NCBI RefSeq assembly: GCF_900105075.1
Contig: NZ_FNSK01000001.1
Span: 695,001-759,000 of the forward strand
Length of the DNA: 64,000 nt
Source: Rhodobacter sp. 24-YEA-8
GTDB taxonomy: Bacteria > Pseudomonadota > Alphaproteobacteria > Rhodobacterales > Rhodobacteraceae
Reading direction: 5' to 3'
Below the pieces are notes generated by a model. The model searched no databases and was not told where the DNA came from. It was given only the letters and a program-made list of their open reading frames with translations. This document shows, in pieces, positions 40,484 to 50,000 of this stretch. The translations under genes and the position numbers were made by a program. How positions within the stretch are numbered: the stretch's first letter is position 1; every line of letters starts with the position of its first letter.

Positions 40484-41524
40484 ATGACCCGTTCCATCAC
40501 CATTGCCGGCCGCGAGATCGGCCCCGCCCATCCGCCGCTGGTCATCGCCGAAATCGGCATCAATCACGGCGGCGATCTGGATGTCGCGAAAGAGATGGTG
40601 CGCCTTGCCGCCGGGGCCGGCTGCGAGATGATCAAGCATCAGACCCATATCCTTGAAGACGAGATGACGGAGGAGGCAAAGCAGATCTTTCCGCCGAATG
40701 CCGATGTCTCTATCTGGGAGGTGATGGCGCGCTGTGCTCTGAGCCAGAGCGACGAGGCCGAGCTGAAACGCTATACTGAAAGTCTCGGGATGATCTGGAT
40801 CTCGACGCCGTTTTCGCGCGCGGCGGCCGATTTCCTCGAAACCCTCGACGTGCCGGCCTATAAGATCGGGTCTGGAGAGGCTGATAACCTGCCGCTCATT
40901 CGCCATATCGCGAAAAAGGGCAAGCCGGTGATCATGTCGACCGGCATGCAGACCATCGACACGATCCGCGCGAGCGTGGATATTCTCGATGCCTCGGGCG
41001 TGCCCTATGCACTGCTGGAATGCACCAATCTTTACCCGAGCCCGCCAGAGATCGTATCCCTGCGCGGGGTGACCGAGCTGAAGGACGCCTTTCCGAACGC
41101 GGTTGTCGGCTTTTCCGACCATTCCATCGGGCCGGAAATGGCGCTGGCCTCGGTCGCGCTTGGTGCCACGATCCTTGAGCGCCACTATACGGACTCGCGC
41201 TACCGCAAAGGCCCGGACATCATCAATTCGATGGACCCGGCCGAGCTGCGTTTCCTGGTAGACCGTTCGAAAGAGATCTGGATCGCGGCGAATAACCCGA
41301 AACAACGCTCGGCGCCGGAAGAGGATGTCTACCGTTTCGCGCGCGGCTCGGTCGTGGCGGATCGTGACCTGCCGGAAGGCCATGTGATCCATGAAATCGA
41401 TATCTGGGCGCGGCGCCCTGGCTCGGGTGAGATCCCGGCCTATGAGTTCGACAAGCTGATCGGCAAGCGTCTGACACGCGCGGTCACGCGCAATACCCAG
41501 CTGAAATGGAGCGATCTGGCGTGA
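40484..41524 (+). CDS. neuB: Nonulosonic acid synthase (NeuB/LegI family)
   Basis: Condenses phosphoenolpyruvate with a six-carbon amino sugar to make a nine-carbon (sialic, legionaminic or related) acid. 346 residues. The TIM-barrel begins VIAEIGINHGGDLDVA (about 20-35); STPFSRAAADFLE, YKIGSGEADNLPLI and LLECTNLYPSPP follow, and metal/substrate ligands lie in VVGFSDHS. The C-terminal SAF domain (antifreeze-like) covers about 285-346. It overlaps neuC (GTGA). Which nonulosonic acid is made cannot be told from sequence. Confidence 0.92.
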   Translation: MTRSITIAGREIGPAHPPLVIAEIGINHGGDLDVAKEMVRLAAGAGCEMIKHQTHILEDEMTEEAKQIFPPNADVSIWEVMARCALSQSDEAELKRYTESLGMIWISTPFSRAAADFLETLDVPAYKIGSGEADNLPLIRHIAKKGKPVIMSTGMQTIDTIRASVDILDASGVPYALLECTNLYPSPPEIVSLRGVTELKDAFPNAVVGFSDHSIGPEMALASVALGATILERHYTDSRYRKGPDIINSMDPAELRFLVDRSKEIWIAANNPKQRSAPEEDVYRFARGSVVADRDLPEGHVIHEIDIWARRPGSGEIPAYEFDKLIGKRLTRAVTRNTQLKWSDLA

Positions 41525-42645
41525 CGTCGGTGCCGCGCAGGATCCTCTTCCTCACCGGCACCCGCGCCGATTTCGGCAAGCTGGAGCCGCTTGCGGCGGC
41601 GGCGCGTGAGGCGGGGCATGAGGTCACGTTTTTCGTGACCGGCATGCATATGATGACCCGCTACGGGCTGACCGCGCATGAGGTGCGCCGCCAGCCCGGT
41701 ATTGCGACGCATGAATTTCTGAACCAGCGCCCCGGCGATCCGCAGGATATCGTGCTGGCGAAAACCGTCACCGGCTTTTCGGATTTTGTCACCGAAAGCC
41801 GCCCGGATCTGATCGTCCTCCATGGCGACCGGATCGAGGCCATGGCGGGCGCGCTGGTTTCGGCCACGAATTACATCCGCTCGGCCCATATCGAGGGGGG
41901 CGAGGTTTCCGGGACCATCGACGAGGTGTTCCGCCACTGTAATACCAAGCTTTGCACCCATCATTTCGTGTCATCCGAGACCGCGAAACGCCGGGTGATG
42001 GCGCTTGGTGAGCCCGAGGATGTGATCCATGTGATCGGCTCGCCGGAACTCGATTTCCACGCGCGCGCCTCGGGCGTGACGCTGGACGAGGTGCGGGCAC
42101 GCTACGCGATCCCCTTCGAGGAATACGGTATCGCGACCTTCCATCCGGTGACCTCGGAGCAGGCGACGATGGGCGCCCAGGCCGAGGCGCTCTTCGCGGC
42201 TCTGGTCGAGAGCCAGCGCGATTTCGTGGTGATTGCGCCGAATAACGACCCGGGGTCCGAGGCGATTTTCCGGGTGCTCGACAGCCTGCCGAAGGCGCGG
42301 TTCCGGGTGCTGCCCTCGATGCGTTTCGCGCATTTTTCCGAACTGATGCGCAATGCCGCCTGTATCGTCGGAAATTCCTCGGCCGGGGTGCGCGAGGCGC
42401 CGTTTCTGGGCGTGCCTTCGCTCGATGTCGGCACGCGGCAGACCAACCGGTCAGATGCGGCCTCGGTCACGGCGGTGTCGGCCTTTGACCGCGCGGCGAT
42501 CCTTGGCTTCCTCACCACGGCCTGGGGGAACAAAGCGCCCCGCGATGCCGGTTTTGGCGAAGGCGCTGCGGCGGATCGTTTTGTCGAAGTGCTGGCCGAC
42601 CCCGCCTTCTGGGACCGGCCTTTGCAAAAGGCGTTTCACGACTGA
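41521..42645 (+). CDS. neuC: UDP-N-acetylglucosamine (or diNAcBac) 2-epimerase, hydrolysing
   Basis: 374 residues from a GTG overlapping the neuB stop; an ATG at 41506 inside neuB is the alternative. NeuC/LegG releases UDP and inverts C2 to give ManNAc or its 2,4-diacetamido analogue, the NeuB substrate. Features are FLTGTRADFGKLEPL (about 9-23), VLHGDRIEAMAGAL, HIEGGEVSGTIDE, NPxxFHP-like GIATFHPVTSEQ, and GNSSAGVREAPFLG near the C terminus. It converges with the SDR gene with a 21-base gap. Confidence 0.92.
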   Translation: MTSVPRRILFLTGTRADFGKLEPLAAAAREAGHEVTFFVTGMHMMTRYGLTAHEVRRQPGIATHEFLNQRPGDPQDIVLAKTVTGFSDFVTESRPDLIVLHGDRIEAMAGALVSATNYIRSAHIEGGEVSGTIDEVFRHCNTKLCTHHFVSSETAKRRVMALGEPEDVIHVIGSPELDFHARASGVTLDEVRARYAIPFEEYGIATFHPVTSEQATMGAQAEALFAALVESQRDFVVIAPNNDPGSEAIFRVLDSLPKARFRVLPSMRFAHFSELMRNAACIVGNSSAGVREAPFLGVPSLDVGTRQTNRSDAASVTAVSAFDRAAILGFLTTAWGNKAPRDAGFGEGAAADRFVEVLADPAFWDRPLQKAFHD

Positions 42646-42666
42646 GGCGCCGCGAGGGGCGGGCCG

Positions 42667-43458
42667 TTACCAGCCCGAGAAACCGCCATCCACATTGATC
42701 AGCTGCCCGGTGATATAGCCGGATTGCGGGCTTGCAAGGAACAGCATCGCATCGGCAATCTCATCGGGTTTTGCCATACGGTCGAGCATGATCAGCTCAC
42801 CCACGCGTTTCTGGAATTCCTCGGAATGGCCATTGAACACCGCGCCCGGCGCGATGGTGTTCACGGTCGCGCCACGCCCGGCCCAATAGCCGGCAAGCCA
42901 GACCGTCAGCCCATGCACCCCGGCTTTCGAGACGCCGTAGGCCGAGAAATTCTTGAAGGGCATCCCGTCATAGATCCGGTGATGCGCGCCGTTCAGCGCA
43001 TACATCGAGGCGACATTGACCAGTGTGCAGGGGCGACGCCCGACAATGTCACGATCCATCTGCCGCGCGATCATGAAAGGCGCGGTCAGATTGGTGCGCA
43101 TGGTCTTTTCCCAATCCGCCACCTCGAGATCGGCGAAATCGGGGAACCCCTTGCCGGCGCCCATCAACAGCTCGCCGGTAATGGCGGCATTGTTGAGAAC
43201 GACATTGGGTTCCCATCCGTCTTTTTCGATGCGCTTGAAGATGGTTACGACCTGATCTTCATCCGACACATCAAGGTCGTAAAAGCGGAAATTCTCGTTT
43301 CCGGCATGGGCCTCTTTCAGCGCCTCGGCCCGGTGCCCGGCAAGGTCGGAACTTACCACCCGCGCGCCTTCGGCCAGCATGCGGCGCACATAGGTGCTGC
43401 CGAGCACGCCGCCCGATCCGGTGATGAAAACCGTGCGGCCTTTCAGTTGATCAGCCAT
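42667..43458 (-). CDS. Short-chain dehydrogenase/reductase, PtmA-like
   Basis: 263 residues, classical SDR. TGSGGVLGSTYV (about 14-25) binds NAD(P); NNAA is at about 89-92, the catalytic Ser in NVASMYA, and YGVSK holds Tyr and Lys (about 174-178). GQLINVDGGFSGW ends the protein. Its start overlaps the cytidylyltransferase by 8 bases. An SDR next to neuA/neuB-type genes is seen in Campylobacter flagellin glycosylation loci (ptmA). The step is not defined. Confidence 0.85.
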   Translation of the reverse strand: MADQLKGRTVFITGSGGVLGSTYVRRMLAEGARVVSSDLAGHRAEALKEAHAGNENFRFYDLDVSDEDQVVTIFKRIEKDGWEPNVVLNNAAITGELLMGAGKGFPDFADLEVADWEKTMRTNLTAPFMIARQMDRDIVGRRPCTLVNVASMYALNGAHHRIYDGMPFKNFSAYGVSKAGVHGLTVWLAGYWAGRGATVNTIAPGAVFNGHSEEFQKRVGELIMLDRMAKPDEIADAMLFLASPQSGYITGQLINVDGGFSGW

Positions 43459-44161
43459 GATGCGCCCCTTCCTGTGCTTCTTTCAGCAAAAATTCGACCA
43501 GCCGGAAATCGAACGGGCTGTCGATATCGACGCAGCGCTCGGGCGGCATGAGGTAAGGGATCACGCGCCCCTCCCAGAGCCCTTTCGAGCGATGCAGGTA
43601 ATCGGGCGCAACGACATAGGTCGAGGCCGCATGTTCATAGACCACCGGCGCCTGCTGACGCGCGACCACGCCGCCGGGCAGGGGTTTTGAGACATGCAAT
43701 GCGCCGGTCGCATCGGGTTCCACAAGGTTGAAATAGGGGTTCTTGCGCGCCTCGCAGCAGGACATGACCATGTCCGGCCTCTCACTCGCAAAGAGATCCA
43801 GCGCGCCGGTGATATCCTCGGGCAGCCGCAAAGGCGAGGTGCAGTCAAGGTCGAGAAACGCGGTCACCGGGCGGTCAAGCAAAGCCTGCGAAGCATCAAG
43901 CGCATGCGCCCAGACCCCCCATTTCCCCGCCTGATCGGTCGCCAGATGCGCAGGCCGCAGCCCGATTTGCAGCGCGCCCTTTGCCACGGCATGGTCATAG
44001 ATCTCTTCATCATCGGTCGAGACCACAACGGCATCGACGCCGGGATGCGCGAAAAGCTGATCCAGCGACCAGTCGATCAGCGGCTTGCCGCAGATTTCAC
44101 GGAAATTCTTGCGCGGCACGCCCTTGGACCCTTTGCGCGCGCCGATATGACCCAAAATCAT
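43451..44161 (-). CDS. neuA: CMP-nonulosonic acid synthetase (NeuA/PtmB family cytidylyltransferase)
   Basis: Activates the nine-carbon acid with CTP to its CMP-sugar. 236 residues with the CTP-binding ARKGSKGVPRKN (about 8-19), FLDLDCTSPLR (about 98-108) and the metal Asp near DIDSPFDFRLVE. Overlaps the upstream oxidoreductase by four bases and the SDR by eight, so the three minus-strand genes are tightly coupled. Confidence 0.9.
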   Translation of the reverse strand: MILGHIGARKGSKGVPRKNFREICGKPLIDWSLDQLFAHPGVDAVVVSTDDEEIYDHAVAKGALQIGLRPAHLATDQAGKWGVWAHALDASQALLDRPVTAFLDLDCTSPLRLPEDITGALDLFASERPDMVMSCCEARKNPYFNLVEPDATGALHVSKPLPGGVVARQQAPVVYEHAASTYVVAPDYLHRSKGLWEGRVIPYLMPPERCVDIDSPFDFRLVEFLLKEAQEGAHHG

Positions 44162-45105
44162 GTGAGCTCCTTATCGATCAGGCCAATGAACCGGCGATTC
44201 TGCCAGGCCTCGCTGATGAGTTTCGCTGATGCGATGACGCGATCCAGCCGTGGCAGCCGTTCGACCGGATCGGGGCTTTGCCCGGCCACCAGCGCCAGAA
44301 AGGCCCGCATCGCATCCAGGAACATCGCATTGCGCTCCAGCGGCAGGTCAAGCACCCGCTCGCCCGCCCGGTCCTGGATCCGGTAGATCTGGGCCGCGAA
44401 ATCAAAATCAAAGCTCTGGCGGGTGCCGTGCAACACCGTCCGCCGATGCAGGCGCGGCGTCAGGTAATCCATTGCGACCGAGCCCGCCGCCTCTCCCTCG
44501 CGCTGGCGGAGTGTTACGAAACTCGCCAGATCAACACCCGGGTAATCGGCATGGCCCTGTGACAGCACCTCGTCTGGCTGCAGCCCGGGGAACAGGCATT
44601 GCGCCATATCAAGCTCATGGCACAGATCCAGCAGCACACCGCCGCCTTTCTCCTGCGCGGCATAGCTTTCCGCAAAGGACCAGTTCTGCCGCCATTGGGT
44701 GACATCATGGCCAATCGCAAAGGAAAACCGAAAAATATCCGACAGATCGCGGCGCGCGAGTTCGCGAAACGCCGGATGCCAGCGCATCATATAGCCAACC
44801 ATTGACCGCTCTGCGACCGGCGCAGTGCAGGTGCTGATCAGCTCCACTTCTTCTGTCGTAAAGGACAGCGGTTTTTCTACATAGACCGGCAGACCCTGGT
44901 CCGCCGCCGCACAGATCACTTCCTTTCGGATATCGGTCGCGGTCGCCACCACCACCGCATCATGGTCGCGCAGATCCGCCTGCAATCCGGCCGCGCCGTA
45001 TCCTCTCCAGCCGCGCAGGCTCGCCACCGCCCCAAGCGTCTGCAGGTTGTCATGATGGCGCCGCCCGATCGAGCCCGCACCCACCACCAGAACCTTCACC
45101 ACCAT
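44158..45105 (-). CDS. Gfo/Idh/MocA-family oxidoreductase, PtmF-like
   Basis: 315 residues from the ATG eight bases after GGAGG; an upstream start at 45168 is less likely. NAD-binding VGAGSIGRRHHDNL (about 8-21) and the VYVEKPLSF motif (about 73-81) are followed by the alpha/beta C-terminal domain. It probably oxidises or reduces a sugar or NDP-sugar. First of the minus-strand set; the order oxidoreductase, cytidylyltransferase, SDR equals Campylobacter ptmF-ptmB-ptmA as I recall it. Confidence 0.85.
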   Translation of the reverse strand: MVVKVLVVGAGSIGRRHHDNLQTLGAVASLRGWRGYGAAGLQADLRDHDAVVVATATDIRKEVICAAADQGLPVYVEKPLSFTTEEVELISTCTAPVAERSMVGYMMRWHPAFRELARRDLSDIFRFSFAIGHDVTQWRQNWSFAESYAAQEKGGGVLLDLCHELDMAQCLFPGLQPDEVLSQGHADYPGVDLASFVTLRQREGEAAGSVAMDYLTPRLHRRTVLHGTRQSFDFDFAAQIYRIQDRAGERVLDLPLERNAMFLDAMRAFLALVAGQSPDPVERLPRLDRVIASAKLISEAWQNRRFIGLIDKELT

Positions 45106-45160
45106 CGCCAGCCTCCGCTTTCTCCGTCCGGCATCGCATGAACCTGCAGCGCCGAACAGC

Positions 45161-45192
45161 CCTTTCATCTGTCCGAAAATATCCTCGGGGGG
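45161..45192 (-). repeat. Dispersed intergenic repeat, copy
   Basis: On the minus strand, CCCCGAGGATATTTT followed by CGGACAGATGAAAGG, a close match to the repeats at 11488-11517 and 24814-24880. It sits 55 bases upstream of the oxidoreductase, 3' of the amidase gene, and is followed by a GGGGGGC/GCCCCCC hairpin, as in copy 1. Confidence 0.65.
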
Positions 45193-45249
45193 AGCGCGGG
45201 CACCGCGCGCGGGGGGCAGACAGCCCCCCGTTGCCCGATCCGTCAGGCC

Positions 45250-46695
45250 TCACCCCGCCAGGGCTGCGCGCCGGTTCCAGTACACGGCCGCCTCCACCTC
45301 GGCGCAAAGTGCGATCAGCTCCTCATCCGCACCAAAGGGCGCCGCCAGATGCACGCCGATCGGCAGGCCCGAGGCCGACCAGCCGAGAGGCAACGACGCC
45401 GCCGGCTGGCCGCTTGCGTTGAACACGGCGGCAAAAGGCGAATAGTCGAAACAGCGCCCCGGCCCGAGGCGGTAATCGACGTAATCCTCGGTCTCATGGC
45501 TGAACCGCCCGACTTTGGCCGGTGGTTCGGCCAGGGTAGCCGAGAGCAGGATGTCGTAACCGGGGCCGGTTTCAGGCCGGAAGAAGGATGCCATTTCACG
45601 GCCGAAATCATGGATATCCTCGACCGCTTCCAGATAGCGCAGCGGCCCGAGCGCTTCGGCATGTTTCACCGCGCCGCGCCCGACACCCTCGACCAGATCC
45701 TCCGTCAGCGCGCTGCCTTTCAGCTTCTGCCGGATCGTAAGCGCGGTGCCGACCGCAACGATATCGGTCCAGGCCCGCATCATCGCTCCGATATCCGCCT
45801 TTGGCCGCGCCGGCTCCACATGGTGCCCAAGGCCTTCCAGCAGCCGCCCGGCCTCCTGCACCGCGGCTGCGACCTCCGGGTCAATCGCGGCGCCGGTAAA
45901 GGTCGTGTCGCAGATCGCCACGCGCAGCCGCCGGGGCGGGGCCGAGATCGCCTGGCCGTAGCCCTTTGCCAGCGGCGGCGCGCAATAGGGGGCACCGAGG
46001 TCGGGCCCCTCGCAGGCATCCAGCATCACCGCCGTGTCGCGGACCGAACGTGTCAGGAACCCGTCAATCGCCATGCCGGCCCAGCCCTCGCCGGACCATG
46101 GCCCGTCGGGCAGCCGCGCGCGGGTCGGCTTGAAGCCGAAAAGCCCGCAATTCGAGGCTGGAACCCGGACCGAGCCACCACCGTCTGATCCATGCGCGAA
46201 AGCGACGATCCCTGCCGCGACCGCCGCCGCCGCGCCGCCCGACGAGCCGCCGGCGGTATGGTCAGTGTTCCAGGGGTTGCGGGTTGGCCCGCCATAGACG
46301 GCGGCCTCGGTTGCGATGCCGACCCCGCCTTCGGGGCTTGTCGTGCGCCCGAATGTCACCACCCCGGTCGCCCGCATCCGGGCCATCATATTGCAATCGG
46401 CGGCATAGGTCCTGGCCGGACCAAGCCGCGTGCCGTTAAGGGACGGCAGCCCCTTTGCCTCGAGCCCCAGATCCTTGATCAGAAAGGGCACGCCGCGAAA
46501 CGGTCCGCGCGGAAGGCCTGCGCGGATTTCGGCGCGCGCGACCTCTTCCTGCACCAGCACCACGGCGTTGATTGCCGGATTTCGGGCGCCGACCGCGGCC
46601 AGCGCCGCATCCAGCAGCTCATCCGGGCTGACCTCGCCCTTTGCCACCAGCCCCGCAAGTTCGGTCGCATCCCGTGCGCCCAGATCCCCGATCAT
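45250..46695 (-). CDS. Amidase-signature family hydrolase
   Basis: 481 residues from the ATG with CGGGGA upstream; an ATG 21 bases earlier is possible. The Ser-cisSer-Lys triad is seen: Lys in FLIKDLG (about 75-81), cis-Ser and nucleophile in GGSSGGAAAAVAAG (about 149-162). Scans of the gene find the typical SNCGLFGFKPTRAR and DGFLTRSVRD. It hydrolyses an amide; the substrate is unknown. It is divergent from the B12 riboswitch operon. GatA is less likely because no gatB/gatC is adjacent. Confidence 0.9.
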   Translation of the reverse strand: MIGDLGARDATELAGLVAKGEVSPDELLDAALAAVGARNPAINAVVLVQEEVARAEIRAGLPRGPFRGVPFLIKDLGLEAKGLPSLNGTRLGPARTYAADCNMMARMRATGVVTFGRTTSPEGGVGIATEAAVYGGPTRNPWNTDHTAGGSSGGAAAAVAAGIVAFAHGSDGGGSVRVPASNCGLFGFKPTRARLPDGPWSGEGWAGMAIDGFLTRSVRDTAVMLDACEGPDLGAPYCAPPLAKGYGQAISAPPRRLRVAICDTTFTGAAIDPEVAAAVQEAGRLLEGLGHHVEPARPKADIGAMMRAWTDIVAVGTALTIRQKLKGSALTEDLVEGVGRGAVKHAEALGPLRYLEAVEDIHDFGREMASFFRPETGPGYDILLSATLAEPPAKVGRFSHETEDYVDYRLGPGRCFDYSPFAAVFNASGQPAASLPLGWSASGLPIGVHLAAPFGADEELIALCAEVEAAVYWNRRAALAG

Positions 46696-46884
46696 CTGCG
46701 ATTCCCCGTTATTCATCCCGATGCCAGTCTGGACGCGGCGCCCGGGAAAGGTCCAGAGGCGCCGCGCATCATGCTGTTACCGCAACCATGTGACCCGGGC
46801 GACCAAAGCGGCGACTGCCGCAACCTTGCGCCCCGTCAGCCGCTTGACAGAGGGCAAGGGCGGATCGCATGGAGGACAGAGCAA

Positions 46885-47089
46885 CGGTTCCGGCGCCGCG
46901 CCCGCAAAGCGCGGTTTTCCGGAGAATAGGGAATGTGGCCGGTCCTTTCTGCACAGGGATCCGGGACCACAGCTGCCCCCGCAACTGTAAGCGGCGAGCG
47001 GCGGTTGATGATGCCACTGGAGCCTCCTCAGGGGGGCAGTTCCGGGAAGGCCAGCCGTCCGCCCGGACCCGCGAGCCAGGAGACCTGCC
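46885..47089 (+). promoter_or_regulatory. Cobalamin (B12) riboswitch
   Basis: The conserved parts of a cobalamin riboswitch appear in order: AGGGAATGTGG near 46929, CAGCTGCCCCCGCAACTGTAA near 46970-46990 (B12 box region), GCGAGCGGC, GATGCCACTGG near 47010-47020, GGGAAGG near 47044, and the closing GCGAGCCAGGAGACCTGCC near 47071-47089. It is 155 bases upstream of btuB and should shut the btuBFCD-cbiZ operon when adenosylcobalamin is plentiful. Confidence 0.95.
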
Positions 47090-47244
47090 GCTGCTGATCA
47101 CCCTTTCCCTCGCACGGGGCGTGCGGCGGAGGGCGGAGTGCCGCCAGAGGTGACGTTCACGCGCATCGGGCGGGCTTTCCCCCGAAGCGAAAACGCATCA
47201 GGGCGGCGGTCAGGGACCGGCGGCTCCGAAGAAAGGGCTGAGAG

Positions 47245-49140
47245 ATGTTTCACAGGGTTTCCCATCTTGCAGTGATTGCCGCGCTGGCTGCCGGTGCGGC
47301 CGGCAATGCGCGCGCACAGACACAGGACGAAGACCCTGTTGACCTGGGCACGATCACGCTCTCGGCCCTGCGTTACGGGGCCGATATTGCGCGCTCCGGC
47401 GTCTCGGTCAGTGTGGTTGACCGCGCCGAGCTGGACAAAAGCGCCGATCTGCGGCTCGCGGATTTTCTTGGCACATTGCCGGGGGTCTCGGTGATCAGCC
47501 AGGGTGGTTTTGGTGCCAATACCGCCTTGCGGATCCGTGGCTTCGACGGGCGTCATATCGCGGTCTATATCGACGGGATCCGCATTGACGACCCGTCCGG
47601 CGTGCAGGTCTCGACCGATTTCGGCGCGCTGATGACCGATGATATTGCCCGGATCGAGGTGCTGCGCGGGTCGCAATCGGCGCTGTGGGGCGGCTCGGCC
47701 GTGGCCGGGGTGATCAATATCTCGACATTGTCCGGGGCAGAGCCGGGGCTGCATCAGAAGGTGAGCGTCGAAGGGGGCAGCCATAATTCGGCCCGCCTTG
47801 CCTGGGGCCTGACCCAAAAGGATGACCAGCTTGAACTGGCCCTGAATGCCAGCCATTTCCGCACCGACGGGATATCGGCCTTTGACGGGGGCACCGAAGC
47901 GGATGGCGCCGAGGCCAGCCGGCTGTCGTTTTCGGCGCGCTACCGGGTCTCAGATCTGGTGACGCTGGGGGGCGCCGCTTTCTGGCAAAAGACCCGCAGC
48001 GATTATGACGGCTATATCGATACGGATGGCGATGGCTATACCGATACTTTCACCGATCTGCCCAATGAGATGCGCCGCCAGGACCTTGGCCTGCGCCTCT
48101 TCGCAGAGCTGGAGACCGGCAATACGCTGCATGTGCTGGGCATCGGCTTTTCACGCAACAAGCGCGATATGGATGACGAGAACGGCAAAAGCGCCTTTAC
48201 CGGCGAGCGTCTGACGCTGGACTGGCAGGCGACCAGCACGCTGTCTGACCAGCTGACCCTGTCTTATGGTGCGGATTTCAACCGTGAAGAGGCGAAAACC
48301 TCGGCCATGCCCGGAGGCTCGGGTAATACCGATACCAAAGGCATCTGGGGCCAGCTTGCCTGGTCGCCGCGCGAAGGCTTCGATGTGACTGCGGCACTGC
48401 GGTATGATGACCATTCGGCCTTTGGCGGTTTCGGCACCGGGCGGCTTTCCTTTGCCTGGGCGGCTGCCGAGGGGCTGACCCTGCGCGGTGCCGTCGCGCG
48501 GGGCTTCCGCGCGCCCTCGCTTGACGAGCTGTACGGTGATTATCCGGGGCTGTTCTTCACCGGTAATCCCGATCTCGATCCCGAAACCAGCGTCTCATAC
48601 GAGCTGGGTGCAGATTATGCCTTCGGGACAGGTGCGTCGCTGTCTTTCACGGCTTTCCGCATCGAGGTCGAAGACCGTATCGCCGCCGATCCCGCGACCT
48701 TCTGGTCGACCCTGGGCAATCTGGCGGGCAGCTCGGTGTCGAAAGGCGTCGAGCTGGCCGCGAAAACCAGGCTGAGCGATGCGCTGAGCCTCACGCTCGC
48801 CTATACCTATACCGATGCGCATGACCCGAATGGGGCGCGCCTGACGGCGGTGCCGCGCCATAATCTGGCGCTCGCGCTGGATGCACAGATCAGCGAGCGG
48901 GTCTCGGCGCGCTTTACCCTCAGCCATCTGGCCGGACGCCGCGACAGGCATGTGAACAGCTTTGCCGCCCTCGATATGCCCGATGTCACCTTGCTGGATG
49001 CCGCTTTCAGCTATCGGATCAGTGACAGTATCGGGGCCACATTGCGCATTGAGAACGTGACCGATGAGCACTGGCAGTCGTCGCATGGTTACGGCACGCC
49101 GGGTCGCACGGCCTGGCTCGGGCTGCAGGCACGGTTCTGA
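47245..49140 (+). CDS. btuB: TonB-dependent outer-membrane cobalamin receptor BtuB
   Basis: 631 residues. Signal peptide about 1-24 (ends ARAQ), then DPVDLGTITLSALRYG as TonB-box region, plug domain about 45-155 (SVISQGGFGANTALRIRGFD, then VYIDGIRIDDPSG), and a 22-strand beta-barrel ending in the C-terminal Phe (LGLQARF). It imports cobalamin or cobinamide across the outer membrane with TonB. It sits after the riboswitch and its stop overlaps the next gene by one base. Confidence 0.93.
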   Translation: MFHRVSHLAVIAALAAGAAGNARAQTQDEDPVDLGTITLSALRYGADIARSGVSVSVVDRAELDKSADLRLADFLGTLPGVSVISQGGFGANTALRIRGFDGRHIAVYIDGIRIDDPSGVQVSTDFGALMTDDIARIEVLRGSQSALWGGSAVAGVINISTLSGAEPGLHQKVSVEGGSHNSARLAWGLTQKDDQLELALNASHFRTDGISAFDGGTEADGAEASRLSFSARYRVSDLVTLGGAAFWQKTRSDYDGYIDTDGDGYTDTFTDLPNEMRRQDLGLRLFAELETGNTLHVLGIGFSRNKRDMDDENGKSAFTGERLTLDWQATSTLSDQLTLSYGADFNREEAKTSAMPGGSGNTDTKGIWGQLAWSPREGFDVTAALRYDDHSAFGGFGTGRLSFAWAAAEGLTLRGAVARGFRAPSLDELYGDYPGLFFTGNPDLDPETSVSYELGADYAFGTGASLSFTAFRIEVEDRIAADPATFWSTLGNLAGSSVSKGVELAAKTRLSDALSLTLAYTYTDAHDPNGARLTAVPRHNLALALDAQISERVSARFTLSHLAGRRDRHVNSFAALDMPDVTLLDAAFSYRISDSIGATLRIENVTDEHWQSSHGYGTPGRTAWLGLQARF

Positions 49141-50000
49141 TGCTGCGCGCCGCCACCCTTGTCCTGCTCTTTGGGGCCTTGCCGGTGGCGGCCGACCCTC
49201 TTCCCCCTCCGGGGCGGGTGGTCTCGATCAACCTGTGCACCGATCAGCTGGCGATGATGCTGGCGGCGCCGGGGCAACTGGTTTCGGTCAGCCATCTGGC
49301 CTCGGACCCGCTGGCCTCCTCCATGCCGGAGGAGGCCGCCGCCTATACCGCAAACCGGGGCGGCGCCGAGCAGGTATTTCTCATGACGCCCGGTCTCGTG
49401 CTGGCCGGCACCTATACTGCCCGTGCCAGTGTCGATCTGCTGCGCAGGCTTGGCATCCGGGTGGAACAGGTGACGCCGGTCACCTCGCTGGAGGGCGTCA
49501 GCGCTCAGATCCGCGAGGTGGCGGGGTATCTCGGGCGCGAGGCGGCGGGCGAGGCGCTGGTCGCTGAATTCGAGGCCGGTCTTGCGGCGCTGGCGACTGA
49601 TCTGGCCCTGAAACCGGCAGCACTTTATTATCCCAATGGCTATACGACGGGGAAGGGCACCCTGTCGGATGATGTCCTCGCACATACCGGTTTCGCCAAT
49701 ATCGGCGCGGTCGCGGGCGTCACTGGCGGAGGTGTCCTGCCGATGGAGCTGCTCGTGATGGCGCAGCCCGACCTGGTCGTGACCTCGAAACCCTATCCCG
49801 GCGCCTCGCGTTCGGAAGAGATCCTTGACCACCCCGCGCTGGCGCTTTTACAGGCTGAGGCCGGGTTGGTGGCCTTCAGCGATGCCGACTGGATCTGCGG
49901 CACACCGCATATCCTGCGCGCCGTCGCGGCGATGCGTGCGGCGCGGCTGGGGCTGGAGGCCGCATCGGCCACAAAAGACGCGGGGGAGCGAGCGGAATGA
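49140..50000 (+). CDS. btuF: Cobalamin ABC transporter substrate-binding protein BtuF-like
   Basis: 286 residues with a signal peptide of about 18 residues (ends VAADP). Two-lobed helical-backbone binding protein: VVSINLCTDQLAMML (about 23-37) begins the first lobe, and VLPMELLVMAQPDLVV the second. It would carry B12 from BtuB to BtuCD in the periplasm. It overlaps btuB by one base and btuC by four (ATGA). Confidence 0.9.
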   Translation: MLRAATLVLLFGALPVAADPLPPPGRVVSINLCTDQLAMMLAAPGQLVSVSHLASDPLASSMPEEAAAYTANRGGAEQVFLMTPGLVLAGTYTARASVDLLRRLGIRVEQVTPVTSLEGVSAQIREVAGYLGREAAGEALVAEFEAGLAALATDLALKPAALYYPNGYTTGKGTLSDDVLAHTGFANIGAVAGVTGGGVLPMELLVMAQPDLVVTSKPYPGASRSEEILDHPALALLQAEAGLVAFSDADWICGTPHILRAVAAMRAARLGLEAASATKDAGERAE

